DNA of 64,000 bases from Deltaproteobacteria bacterium (GTDB lineage Bacteria; Myxococcota_A; UBA9042; PHBI01), in contig JACKFA010000004.1 in NCBI GenBank assembly GCA_020632715.1, positions 124,001 through 188,000 on the forward strand, given 5' to 3'. The position numbers and the translations under genes were made by a program. Shown here piece by piece: positions 34,653-43,200 of the stretch. The notes under the pieces are model-generated. The model saw only the letters and a list, made by a program, of their open reading frames with translations, was not told where the DNA came from and made no database searches. Position 1 is the stretch's first letter; each line of letters opens with the position of its first letter.

Positions 34653-35742
34653 TCAGCCGAAGTACATGCGGCTCACGACGGCGAGGAGCACGTTCGAGAA
34701 GGCGTGCACGAGGACCGAGGCGCCGATGACGCCGGTGCGCGCGCGCAGCCAGCCGAAGAGGAGCGCCGGGAAGAAGACGAGCAGGCGGTAGGCGCCCGGG
34801 AGCAGGATCGGGTGCAGGAGCGCGAACGCGGCGGCCGCGAGCACGAGCCCCCAGCCGACGTCCGCGCCGAGGAGCCGGCGCGGCGTGCCGAGGGCGGCGT
34901 CGAGGCGCGCCTGGAGGTAGCCGCGGAAGAACCACTCCTCGGGGAGCGCGACGAGGCCGAGGTGGACGATGACGTAGGTCAGGAGCCACCAGGCGGAGCG
35001 CGAGGCGGCGAGGACGCCGTCGTCGTCGGCCTCGGCGCCGCTCTTGCCGACGCGGAGGTGGGCGGCGGCGAGGGGCTCCCCGCCCTCGGTCACGTGGAGG
35101 GCGAAGCGGTCGGCGGCGCCGAGGGGGATGAGGAGGCCGGCGCCGGGCGGGAGCGGGGTGCTCCTGGCGAGGTCGCCGGTGAAGGGCTGGCGGGCCTCGG
35201 CGCCGTGGCCGGGGGCGCAGGTGACGACGCGGACGCCCGTGGGCGGCGGGCTCATCTCGAGGCGCACGGCGACGCGGGCGGCGGCGGGCGGGACGAACCA
35301 GAGGCTGTCGCCGCCGACCCAGGCGACGGCGTCGGCGCGGCCGCAGACGACGGGCGGCGGGGACTCGAGGGCCTCGTCCCAGCGGGCGAGGTGGGCGACG
35401 TCCCAGTCGGCGCGGTAGCCGAGGAGCTGGGTGTGGACGAGGTGGAAGCCGAGGACGAAGAGGGGGAAGACGACGAGGGCGGTGAGGCCGGCGGCGCGGA
35501 GGGCGCGCGACAGCGGGCCGAAGGCGAGGCCGATCGCGCGCTCGTCGACGCCAGGCGCGCTTGAGGACGACGGTCGGGACCTGCAGGAGGACGACGGCGA
35601 GCCCGACCTGCATGTAGCCGGCGAGGGCGGGGATCGCGAGCTGCACCAGCGCGAGGACGAACGTCAGACCGAAGACGAGCGCGAGAGAGAGCGCGATCTC
35701 CCTCCGGAGGCCGCGGTTCGCGGGGTTCCGTTCTCGATCCAA
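34653..35742 (-). CDS. CPBP-family intramembrane protease with extracytoplasmic insert (frameshifted)
   Basis: About 363 residues once one indel is corrected. The N-terminal frame gives a membrane segment (IALSLALVFGLTFVLALVQLAI...LAVVLLQVPTVVL). At about 35549-35560 the frame changes, and downstream the sequence continues with PGVDERAIGLAFGPLSRAL and another membrane segment. A ~170-residue non-membrane part rich in beta-like segments follows, then the protease core with LPEEWFFRGYLQ, FALLHPILLPG, and GASVLVHAFSNVLL. Removing one C near CTCAAG joins the parts. No strong start exists; TTG 35742 is a guess, because upstream codons look non-coding. It differs from the CPBP-PDZ gene at 3207-4184 in having an internal extracytoplasmic domain instead of a PDZ. 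Confidence 0.75.
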
Positions 35743-35912
35743 TGTTTGACTTGGCCCTGGCGACAGGTCAGATTCACTCGTCGCGCCGCCCGTGTGAGCC
35801 CTGCCGCAGGGCCGGGGAGGCGCCGACCGCGGGGAGCCCCCTCGCGCTCGAGCCGACACGCGCGCGCGGCGCCGGCGGGCTGGACATAACCCGAAACCAG
35901 CGGGACGTGACA

Positions 35913-37613
35913 ATGGAAAGGCTCGGCTCGTGGCGGTGCGCAGAGCCCGCCGCGAAACAGGTCACTCGCCTCGGGTTCGGACGCGACGCGCGTCGCGTCG
36001 CGCGGGTCGTCGCGGGCTGCGTGGCGGCGCTGGTGGCGCTCGGGACGGCCGGGGCGGCGATGGCGGCCGCGCCCGGGGCGAAGAAGGTGCTGCTCGTCAA
36101 GACGCAGCGCCACGCGGACGTCGGGTCGCTCGTGGCGACGCGGGTGAACAGCTACGTCGAGACGGTGGCGGCGATGGAGTCGCGCCTCGACGTGGTGATG
36201 CCGGAGGGGCTCGCGGACGCGGCGCCCGCGGCGCCGGTCGCGGTCGTGACGGACGGGACGCTGCTCCGGGCGGACGAGGCGCTCGAGAAGGCGAAGGACC
36301 AGGTGCGCCAGAAGAAGTTCATGGACGCCACCAAGACCTTCAAGCAGGCGATGTCGCTCTACGAGAAGAAGCTCGACCTGCTCGAGAACTTCGACAAGTA
36401 CGTGGACGCGCAGCTCGGGCGGGCGCTCGCCTTCTTCCTCGCGGGCTACGACGACAACGGCGAGGACGAGCTCGCCAAGGTGCTGACCTTCCGGCCGGGG
36501 CTCGCGCTCGACAAGCGGGCGGTGCCGCCGGCGGCGGCGCAGGCGCTCGAGCGGCTGAAGGTGCTGTGGGGGAGCTCGGCGACGGAGGAGGTCGAGGTCC
36601 AGGCGAACGCGCCGGACGCGCGCGTCTACGTCGACGGGATCCTCGTCGGGACGGCGCCCGCGACGGGGCGCGACCTCGCGCGCGGGAAGCACGTCGTGCG
36701 CGTGGTGGCGCCGGGCTACGAGCCGTGGGCGGACCAGGTCGACGCCGGGCGCACGAAGGTGGTGAAGGCGAAGCTGAAGGCGGTGAAGGGCGGCGCGGCG
36801 GTGGTCGCGGCGGTCGACGCGGCGACGCCCGAGGCGCTCGCGGAGGCGGCGCGGACGGGCGGCTACGGCGGGCGCTTCGACTCGGCGGCGGCGGCGCTGT
36901 GCGCGAAGCACGGCCTCGACGGGATCGTCTTGACCTACATCGCCCCGCGGCCCGAGGAGTACGTGCTCGCGGCGTTCTGGTTCGACGCCGGGAAGAAGCA
37001 GCTCGTGGAGGTGGCGCCGGCGTCGATCGACCTCGACCTCGCGACGATGCAGGTCGGCGTGCTCGAGCTGGTCGAGCGCGTCGTGGGCACCGCGACGGGC
37101 GGGTACGACGCGGCGGCGGTGGTGACCGGGAAGCCGGCGGTCTACGAGCTGCCGGCGAAGGCCGGGCCGCCGGACGCGGTCGCGGTGGTCGAGAAGCCGC
37201 CGGTCGTCGTCGAGAAGCCGCCGGTCGTCGTCGAGAAGCCGCCGGTCGTCGTCGAGAAGCCGCCCGTCGTCGTCGAGAAGCCGCCCGTCGTCGTCGAGAA
37301 GCCGCCCGTCGTCGTCGAGAAGCCGCCCGTCGTCGTCGAGAAGCCGCCCACGGTGGTCGCGCGCCCCGCGGGGGACGGCGCGAAGGACCCGGACGGCGGC
37401 GGCAGCAGCGTCGCGAGCGTCACGGGGCCCATCATGAAGGTCCGGAAGACGCCGGACGACGGGATCGAGGACGACACCGAGTTCTACGAGACCTGGTGGT
37501 TCTGGACCATCGTCGGCGGCGTGCTCGTCGGCGGTGGGGCCGCCACCTACTATGCCCTGCAGAACGATGGCGGCGGCACCCCCTCCGGCTTCCGCACGAC
37601 GGTCAGCTTCTGA
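35913..37613 (+). CDS. exported TPR/PEGA-domain protein with (VVVEKPP)8 spacer
   Basis: 566 residues. An N-terminal membrane or signal segment lies at about 32-52 (VVAGCVAALVALGTAGAAMAA), then a TolB-like beta/alpha stretch, helical repeats (KQAMSLYEKKLDLLENF) and a PEGA domain at about 227-290 (ARVYVDGILVGTAPATG, GKHVVRVVAPGYEP). A second alpha/beta region is followed by eight VVVEKPP repeats. Near the C-terminus a transmembrane helix (WWFWTIVGGVLVGGGAATYY) leaves a 15-residue tail. The layout resembles Myxococcota PEGA proteins with a C-terminal anchor. The stop overlaps the kelch gene start (TGATG), so they are co-translated. TTGACT at 35746-35751 is a possible distant -35. Confidence 0.78.
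   Translation: MERLGSWRCAEPAAKQVTRLGFGRDARRVARVVAGCVAALVALGTAGAAMAAAPGAKKVLLVKTQRHADVGSLVATRVNSYVETVAAMESRLDVVMPEGLADAAPAAPVAVVTDGTLLRADEALEKAKDQVRQKKFMDATKTFKQAMSLYEKKLDLLENFDKYVDAQLGRALAFFLAGYDDNGEDELAKVLTFRPGLALDKRAVPPAAAQALERLKVLWGSSATEEVEVQANAPDARVYVDGILVGTAPATGRDLARGKHVVRVVAPGYEPWADQVDAGRTKVVKAKLKAVKGGAAVVAAVDAATPEALAEAARTGGYGGRFDSAAAALCAKHGLDGIVLTYIAPRPEEYVLAAFWFDAGKKQLVEVAPASIDLDLATMQVGVLELVERVVGTATGGYDAAAVVTGKPAVYELPAKAGPPDAVAVVEKPPVVVEKPPVVVEKPPVVVEKPPVVVEKPPVVVEKPPVVVEKPPVVVEKPPTVVARPAGDGAKDPDGGGSSVASVTGPIMKVRKTPDDGIEDDTEFYETWWFWTIVGGVLVGGGAATYYALQNDGGGTPSGFRTTVSF
37182..37349 (+). repeat. in-frame 21-bp tandem repeat, 8 copies
   Basis: Unit encodes VVVEKPP. Copies 2 onward are nearly identical; early copies end in ccg and later ones in ccc, so the array falls into two sub-blocks as expected from stepwise duplication. 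It forms a stiff Pro/Glu/Lys spacer, like TonB-type periplasm-spanning linkers. Confidence 0.9.
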
Positions 37614-39250
37614 TGCCCATGGGTCGCATGTCTCGTACCGTCCTCGCGCTCTGTCTCGCCCTCGCCGCCCCGGTCGCCGCCTGCGACACGTCGGGGGGCG
37701 ACGGGGCGCCGCCGACCGGGCTCCAGCTCAGCGTCTACACCTCGCCGCAGGCGGGGAACCCCTACGACAACGTCGCGTGGCTCCGGATCGCCATGCACGG
37801 CGACGGCATCGTGCAGCCCGTCGAGAAGCTGGTCGCCTACCAGCCCGGCGTGCAGGTGAACCTCGACGGCGCGCCCTTCAGCAAGGCGGGCGAGTCGCGG
37901 CAGCTCGTGGTCGAGGGGTGGAGCGCGAACGCGACCGGGCAACCCGCGGCGCTGGTCTCCCGCGGGCGGAGCTTCCCGACGGAGGTGCGTGCCGGGGCGC
38001 TCGCGACGACGCTGAAGGTGCTGTTCGCGCGCGTGAACCAGTTCCTGACGGTCGTGTCGGTCGCGGACCGGGCGCCGCAGCGGCTCAACGAGGGGCGGCT
38101 CGGGCTGACGGCGACGCCGACGAACGCGGGCGAGGTGGTGTTCGCGGGCGGCGGCGAGGTCGTCGTCGCGAGCGCGAAGTGGTGGGCCGGCGCGGACTTC
38201 GCGAAGGTCCTGCAGACGGTCGAGGCGCTCGACCTCTCGACGCAGGTCGTGTCGCCGCGGGCGCCGATGCTGCAGCCGCGGGCGTGGCATACGGCGACGG
38301 CGCTCAGCTCCGGGCAGGTCATCCTCGCGGGCGGCTACGGCGCGGGTGGAGACGCCCTGAATACCGTAGAGTTGTACAATCCGCCGGGGGTGCTCGACGG
38401 CACGGCGAAAACACTTCCGAATATGAAGGTTTCGCGAGCCGGCCACACGGCGACCATGATCGACGAGGTCAGCCGCACGATTCTCTTCGTGGGAGGAGAT
38501 GCGGATGGCACCTGGGAGCTGTGGGATCCCATGACGGGGTCGCCCGGAGGCACGCACCCGCTCGCGGACAGCCTCGCGCGGCGGCACCACGCGGCGACGA
38601 CGTTCTACCTGCCCGGTCGCGCCGAGCCGGCCGTGTTCATCGCGGGCGGGGAGACGGCGACGGGCGTGCTCGCGACGGGGATGCTCTACGACTCGGTGGC
38701 GCGATCGATGGTGCCGATCGGCGGGCCGATGCCGTCGGGCGGGCGCACGCAGGCGACGGCGACGCTCGTGCCGAGCCGCGGGTTCATCTACGTCGCGGGC
38801 GGCTTCACGGACGTGAACCGGGCCGGGGCGACGGGGTCGATCGAGGTCTTCGACATCGGGACGCTCGGGTTCCTCCAGGGGAACGAGAACTTCCGGATGC
38901 GCACGGGGCGCGGCGGGCACTCGGCGGTGCTGATGCCCGACAACGCGGTGCTGCTCGCGGGCGGGATCGGGAGCGAGCCGCCGACGAACCCGGCGGCGCC
39001 GCTCGCGAGCGTGGAGGTGATCCACGAGTTCCTCGACGCGACGCAGGGGGTCTTGAGGATCGAGGTCGCGTCGAGCTGGAACACGGACGCGGCGGCCGCG
39101 CAGGTGCCGTACATGGCCGAGCCCCGGGTCGGCCAGCGCGCGGTGGCGCTAGGGAACGGGATGGCGCTCATCGTGGGCGGCGAGAAGCGCGACACGCAGA
39201 CGGGCGGCTTCACGCCGGTGCGCGACGTGATCCTGTATAATCCTTTTTGA
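37613..39250 (+). CDS. kelch-repeat lipoprotein
   Basis: 545 residues. The signal peptide ends in APVAAC. After an N-terminal beta domain (about 30-190), kelch repeats appear with the doublet-Gly pattern: ATALSSGQVILAGGYG, TRTILFVGGDADG-like, AVFIAGGE, FIYVAGGFTD, AVLLAGGIG, and MALIVGGEK, consistent with a five- or six-bladed propeller. Start is taken at ATG 37613, overlapping the PEGA gene stop; ATG 37628 would also give a good signal peptide. The stretch 38350-38530 is less GC-rich than the rest. A cell-surface binding or scaffold role is inferred from fold alone. Confidence 0.82.
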   Translation: MPMGRMSRTVLALCLALAAPVAACDTSGGDGAPPTGLQLSVYTSPQAGNPYDNVAWLRIAMHGDGIVQPVEKLVAYQPGVQVNLDGAPFSKAGESRQLVVEGWSANATGQPAALVSRGRSFPTEVRAGALATTLKVLFARVNQFLTVVSVADRAPQRLNEGRLGLTATPTNAGEVVFAGGGEVVVASAKWWAGADFAKVLQTVEALDLSTQVVSPRAPMLQPRAWHTATALSSGQVILAGGYGAGGDALNTVELYNPPGVLDGTAKTLPNMKVSRAGHTATMIDEVSRTILFVGGDADGTWELWDPMTGSPGGTHPLADSLARRHHAATTFYLPGRAEPAVFIAGGETATGVLATGMLYDSVARSMVPIGGPMPSGGRTQATATLVPSRGFIYVAGGFTDVNRAGATGSIEVFDIGTLGFLQGNENFRMRTGRGGHSAVLMPDNAVLLAGGIGSEPPTNPAAPLASVEVIHEFLDATQGVLRIEVASSWNTDAAAAQVPYMAEPRVGQRAVALGNGMALIVGGEKRDTQTGGFTPVRDVILYNPF

Positions 39251-39332
39251 AGCGCTCGCTACGGGGCGCCTGATTGCGCCAGCCGCAATGAATTGAAGCG
39301 CTCGCTACGGGGCGCCTGATTGCGCCAGCCGC
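39247..39332. repeat. 40-bp perfect direct repeat, two copies 46 bp apart
   Basis: Copies at 39247-39286 and 39293-39332 are identical over 40 bp, with a 6-bp spacer (AATGAA). Each begins TTGAAGCGCTCGCTACGG and contains the hairpin GGCGC-CTGATT-GCGCC. The first copy starts inside the kelch gene, covering its last codon and stop. It could be a local duplication or part of a dispersed family. Confidence 0.85.
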
Positions 39333-39340
39333 CATCCCTT

Positions 39341-39454
39341 CCTCGCCGCCCGCTTCGCGGCGGCGAGGCGGGAGCCCTCGTGGCGGCCGGCGCAGGGCGC
39401 CCCTGCGCTCGCTTCCCCCTGACCGCCTGCGGCGGTCCCCCGCTGGCGCGGGGG
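39341..39454. terminator. array of strong hairpins between convergent genes
   Basis: Three clear stems: CCTCGCCGCC/GGCGGCGAGG (39341-39368, 10 bp, 8-nt loop), GACCGCC/GGCGGTC (39421-39437, 7 bp, 3-nt loop), and CCCCCGC/GCGGGGG (39437-39454, 7 bp, 4-nt loop). A smaller TCGGC/GCCGA stem follows. They fill most of the ~305-bp gap between the kelch (39250) and ApaG (39556) stops. There are no T-tracts. They may serve as Rho-independent-like or boundary structures, or be a REP-like palindromic element. Confidence 0.5.
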
Positions 39455-39495
39455 AGAGATCGCTCGGCTTCGCCGACCAGCCTCCTCCCCGCTCC

Positions 39496-39519
39496 CTCCG
39501 TGTCTCCGTGTCTCCGTGG
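39496..39519. repeat. 8-bp tandem repeat CTCCGTGT x3
   Basis: CTCCGTGT, CTCCGTGT, CTCCGTGG in direct succession, in the same intergenic region as the hairpin array. Another 8-bp triple repeat is found at the end of the window. Confidence 0.7.
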
Positions 39520-39555
39520 TTACAGGACCTTACGAGGGCGAGAGAGGCCCCGAGC

Positions 39556-39945
39556 TCAGTGCACCGCGTTCGGGAACGCCAGCTGGAAGGGCGCGATCTG
39601 CGCGTCGAAGCCCGGCCGCTCCTCGTTCGGGTAGACCATCTGATACGTGCCGTGCATGGTCCCGACGGGCGTCCTGAGCGGGCAGCCGCTCACGTACGAG
39701 AAGCTCTCGCCGGGCTTCAGGATGGGCGTCTCGCCGACCACCCCCGGCCCCTTCACCTCGTCGGTGCGGCCGTCGCCGTCCGTGATGATCCAGTGCCGCG
39801 TCACGAGCTGCACCGTCTCCTGCGAGCGGTTCGTGATCCGCACCTGGTAGGCGAAGAAGTAGAGCCCCTCCTCTGGCGTGCTCTGCTCCGGCACGTACAC
39901 CGACGCCACCTCCACCTGCACCTCGCGCGTCACGGCCACGCTCAT
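39556..39945 (-). CDS. apaG: ApaG-family protein
   Basis: 129 residues, matching the usual ~125. The fibronectin-III-like fold is visible: VYVPEQSTPEEGLYFFAYQVRI, then VQLVTRHWIITDGDG, EVKGPGVVGETPILKPGE, YVSGCPLRTPVGTMHGTYQMV. Start is ATG 39945 with GAGGGGG upstream; longer in-frame starts are not supported by family length. The biochemical role is unsettled; E. coli mutants show cobalt/magnesium phenotypes. A short upstream frame starting MVQCSKRGDEVV overlaps its ATG by 4 nt (ATGA), but coding value is doubtful. Confidence 0.93.
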   Translation of the reverse strand: MSVAVTREVQVEVASVYVPEQSTPEEGLYFFAYQVRITNRSQETVQLVTRHWIITDGDGRTDEVKGPGVVGETPILKPGESFSYVSGCPLRTPVGTMHGTYQMVYPNEERPGFDAQIAPFQLAFPNAVH

Positions 39946-40222
39946 CCGCGCCCCCTCGCGCTCGTTGTGCACTGCAACATCGGCCCCCCTCGTCGACGAC
40001 ACGACGAGCCAACGACCTCGTCGCCGCGTTTGCTGCACTGCACCATGGTTGATCCTGCGCCGCCCCGCGAGCTGCGCCTTTCGAGGGCTGGCCGTTCACC
40101 TATAGCCGGTCGGGCGCCGGAAGCAAATCGGCCGGGCCCGGACGCGTTCACGGGGCGGTTTCCCAACAGGCCGGCTGCTGATAGAGTCCCGGCACCTGTC
40201 GTGCCCCCGACGTGGAGCCCGC

Positions 40223-43200
40223 GTGACGCGATCCCCCTCCCCCCGCTCCGGACACCGCCGCGCCCCCGTGCGGCGCCGCCTCGCGCTCTGGGCGTTCGTC
40301 GCCGCGGGCGCCCTCGCGCCGCTCGTCGCCGCCCCGGCCCCGGCCGCCGCGCAGCCCGCCGACAGCGTCGAGCTCCACATGACGCCGACGCGCTCGGTCG
40401 TCCGCCGCGCGGAGGTGCTGAACTTCGCCGTCCGCGCCGACAACCGCACCGCCCAGGCCTTCCTCCGCAGCGACGCGAGCGGCGGCGTCGCGCTCGCCGT
40501 GTCGCTCCCGCGCGGGCTCGTCTACCGCGAGGGCGGCGGCCGCGCCGACACCGTCTCGGGCGCCACCGTGGCGCTCGTCGACCCCGACACCGCCAACGGG
40601 ACCACCCTCTTCCTCTTCCGCGACGCCGACGGCGAGCGCCAGGGGCTGAACCTCGGCGTCGACCAGGCCGTCGTCTTCCGCTTCCAGGTCGTCGCCTCGA
40701 GCGCCCTCCCCGAGCGCACGGTCATCAAGCCGCGCGTGTGGCTCGTGAACGCCCAGGGCGAGCGCCTCACGCTCGACCAGGAGGCCGAGGTGCGCGTCGA
40801 GCCCGAGGCCGAGCTCGACGAGGGCCTCGTCCTCGGGCGCGTCTTCTGCGACGCCGACGGCGACGGCGTCTTCGGCGGGTCCGAGGTCGGCGTCGGCGGC
40901 GTGCGCGTCGTCGCCGACACCGGCTGGGTCACCGACAGCGACCCGGCCGGCGCCCTGCACTTCCGGAAGCTCGCGCCCGGGATGCACCTCTTCAAGCTCG
41001 ACGCCGCCACGCTCCCGCCGGGGTCGACGCCGTCGGGGTCCGAGCGGCAGCTCGTCTACGTCACGAAGGGCGTCGTCGCGACCGCGTCGTTCCCGGTCGC
41101 CTGCGTGGCTCTCCCCGAGGTGAAGCCGGACGCCGTGAGCGTCGGCGGGGAGGACCAGCCCACCGCGCCCACGGCGGGCGAGGCCGCCGGCGAGAAGCTC
41201 CCCGTCGTGATCGTCGCGGGGCGCGTCAGCGATGGCGCGCTCACGGTCGACGGGCAGGCGGTGCCGACCTTCCGCGCGACGCTCGGGATCGCGTCCGGGA
41301 AGCGCGGCCTCGACGGCAGCGCCCAGGAGACCGTCCGCGCGGTCAACGTGCCATGGCGCCCCGGGCGCCTCGACCGCCCCATCGGCTTCGTCATGAGCGC
41401 CGGCGCCGACGGCGTCGACCCGGCCACGATGACGTGGAGCCTGAAGATCGCCCGCGTCGACGGCTACGTGCCGCGCGTCGTGCGCGAGATGGCCGGCCAG
41501 GGGCTCCCGCCCGCGTCGCTCCAGTTCGACGGCACCGAGGCGGGCGGCACGGTCGGCGTCTTCGAGCGCGGCGGGCTCTATCAGGCGCGCCTCACGGTCG
41601 GCGCGCCGGGCGCCGGCACGCTCGCGACGCCCCCCGTCGCCATCGGCGTGAGCTACGGCGAGGCGACCGCCGAGCTCTCGCGGAAGGTCCTCCGCGACGG
41701 CCTCTTCGACGAGAAGATGGAGCCCACGGCGCGGCTGAAGTCGCAGCTGCGGCTCGTCGCCTCGAAGATGACGAAGGGCGCGCACGAGCGGCTGCTCGTC
41801 GAGGTCCACACCGACGCCACCGACTACGAGGACGGCGACTTCACGCGCACGCGGCGGGCGGCCTACTCGCTCAGCGACTGGGCGAAGAAGGAGCTCGGCT
41901 GGGGCGGCGACCGCTTCATCGCGGTCGGCCTCGGCGGGTCGCGGCCGCTCCGCCCGAACGTGGGCGAGCGGAACCGCGCGTACAACCGGCGCGTCGAGAT
42001 CGCGGTCCTCCCCGCGGAGGACGTGAACAAGCTCACGCCGCCGCCCGCGCCGGAGGCGGGGAGCGCGGCCGTGCGCGTGCAGGACGAGACCGTGGCGATC
42101 GCGGCCGACGGCGGCTTCCTGCAGAGCCTGGCGCGCCCCTCCGGGCGGCCGGTCGCGGTCGTGCTGACGACGAAGGACGGGGCCACGCGCACCCTCGCGC
42201 TGCGGGTCGACGGCGCGCCGGCGGCGGCCGACGACGAGGCGATGGGCGCCGATCCGCTGCGCAAGTTCGGCGGGAAGCCCCTCGCGGACGCGCTCGGGAA
42301 GGGCGCGGTGGTGGACGTCGGCGCGGCGCCGCAGGAGGGCGCGGTCGTGACGGCCGGGAACCTGCGCGTGCGCCTCCCGCCGAAGGGCACGACGCTCGCG
42401 ACGACGCGGTTCTACCTCGTCGGCGACACGGACCCGGCGAACACCGTGGTCGTCAACGGGAAGGCGGTGCGCGTCGACGCGAGCGGGCACTTCGAGGAGC
42501 TCATCGCGCTCCCGTCGGGGAAGAGCGACCTCGTCATCGACTGCCAGGACGCGGGGAAGAACGGCTCGCGGATCGTGTGGCCGGTCGAGGTCACGGACAC
42601 GGAGCTCTTCCTGCTCGCGCTCGTCGACGGGGTCGGCGGCCAGGTGGGGGCGCGCCTCCAGGAGCTCGGCCAGTACGACAAGACCGACAACGGCACCCTC
42701 TTCCTCGCCGGCCGCGGCGCGCTGTACGCGAAGGCGCGCATCAGCGGCACGGCGCTCGCGAAGGACCTCTTCATCACGGCGCACCTCGACTCCACGAAGG
42801 AGCGCGAGTTCGAGGCCTTCTACGAGCAGGTGGTCGATCCCGCGCGCGACTACGTGATCTTCGGCGACTCGGCGACCGACGAGGAGGACGCCGCCTCGCG
42901 CGGCAAGCTCTACGTCCTCGTCCAGGCCGATCGCTCGAAGCTCCAGCTCGGCAACTTCCGGACGGACTTCCAGGGCGTCGAGCTCGTGCGCTACCAGCGC
43001 AGCTTCTACGGCGGGAAGCTCGAGGTCCGGCAGGAGCTCGCGCCCGGCTGGGACCTCACGGCGAAGGCGTTCGTGAGCGAGGACAACCGCACGCTCGTGC
43101 GGCGCCACGACGAGCTCGCCGCGACCGGCGGGAGCCTCTACTACCTGTCGAACCGCGAGCTCGTGGAGGGCAGCGAGCAGGTGTGGCTCGTCGTCCGCGA

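Noticed and set aside
37182..37349. Possible CRISPR array
   Set aside because: Direct 21-bp units with no spacers, inside a coding frame.
39942..40166. Short upstream frame overlapping the apaG start by ATGA
   Set aside because: It lacks a ribosome site and conserved features. It is mentioned with apaG but not called as a gene.
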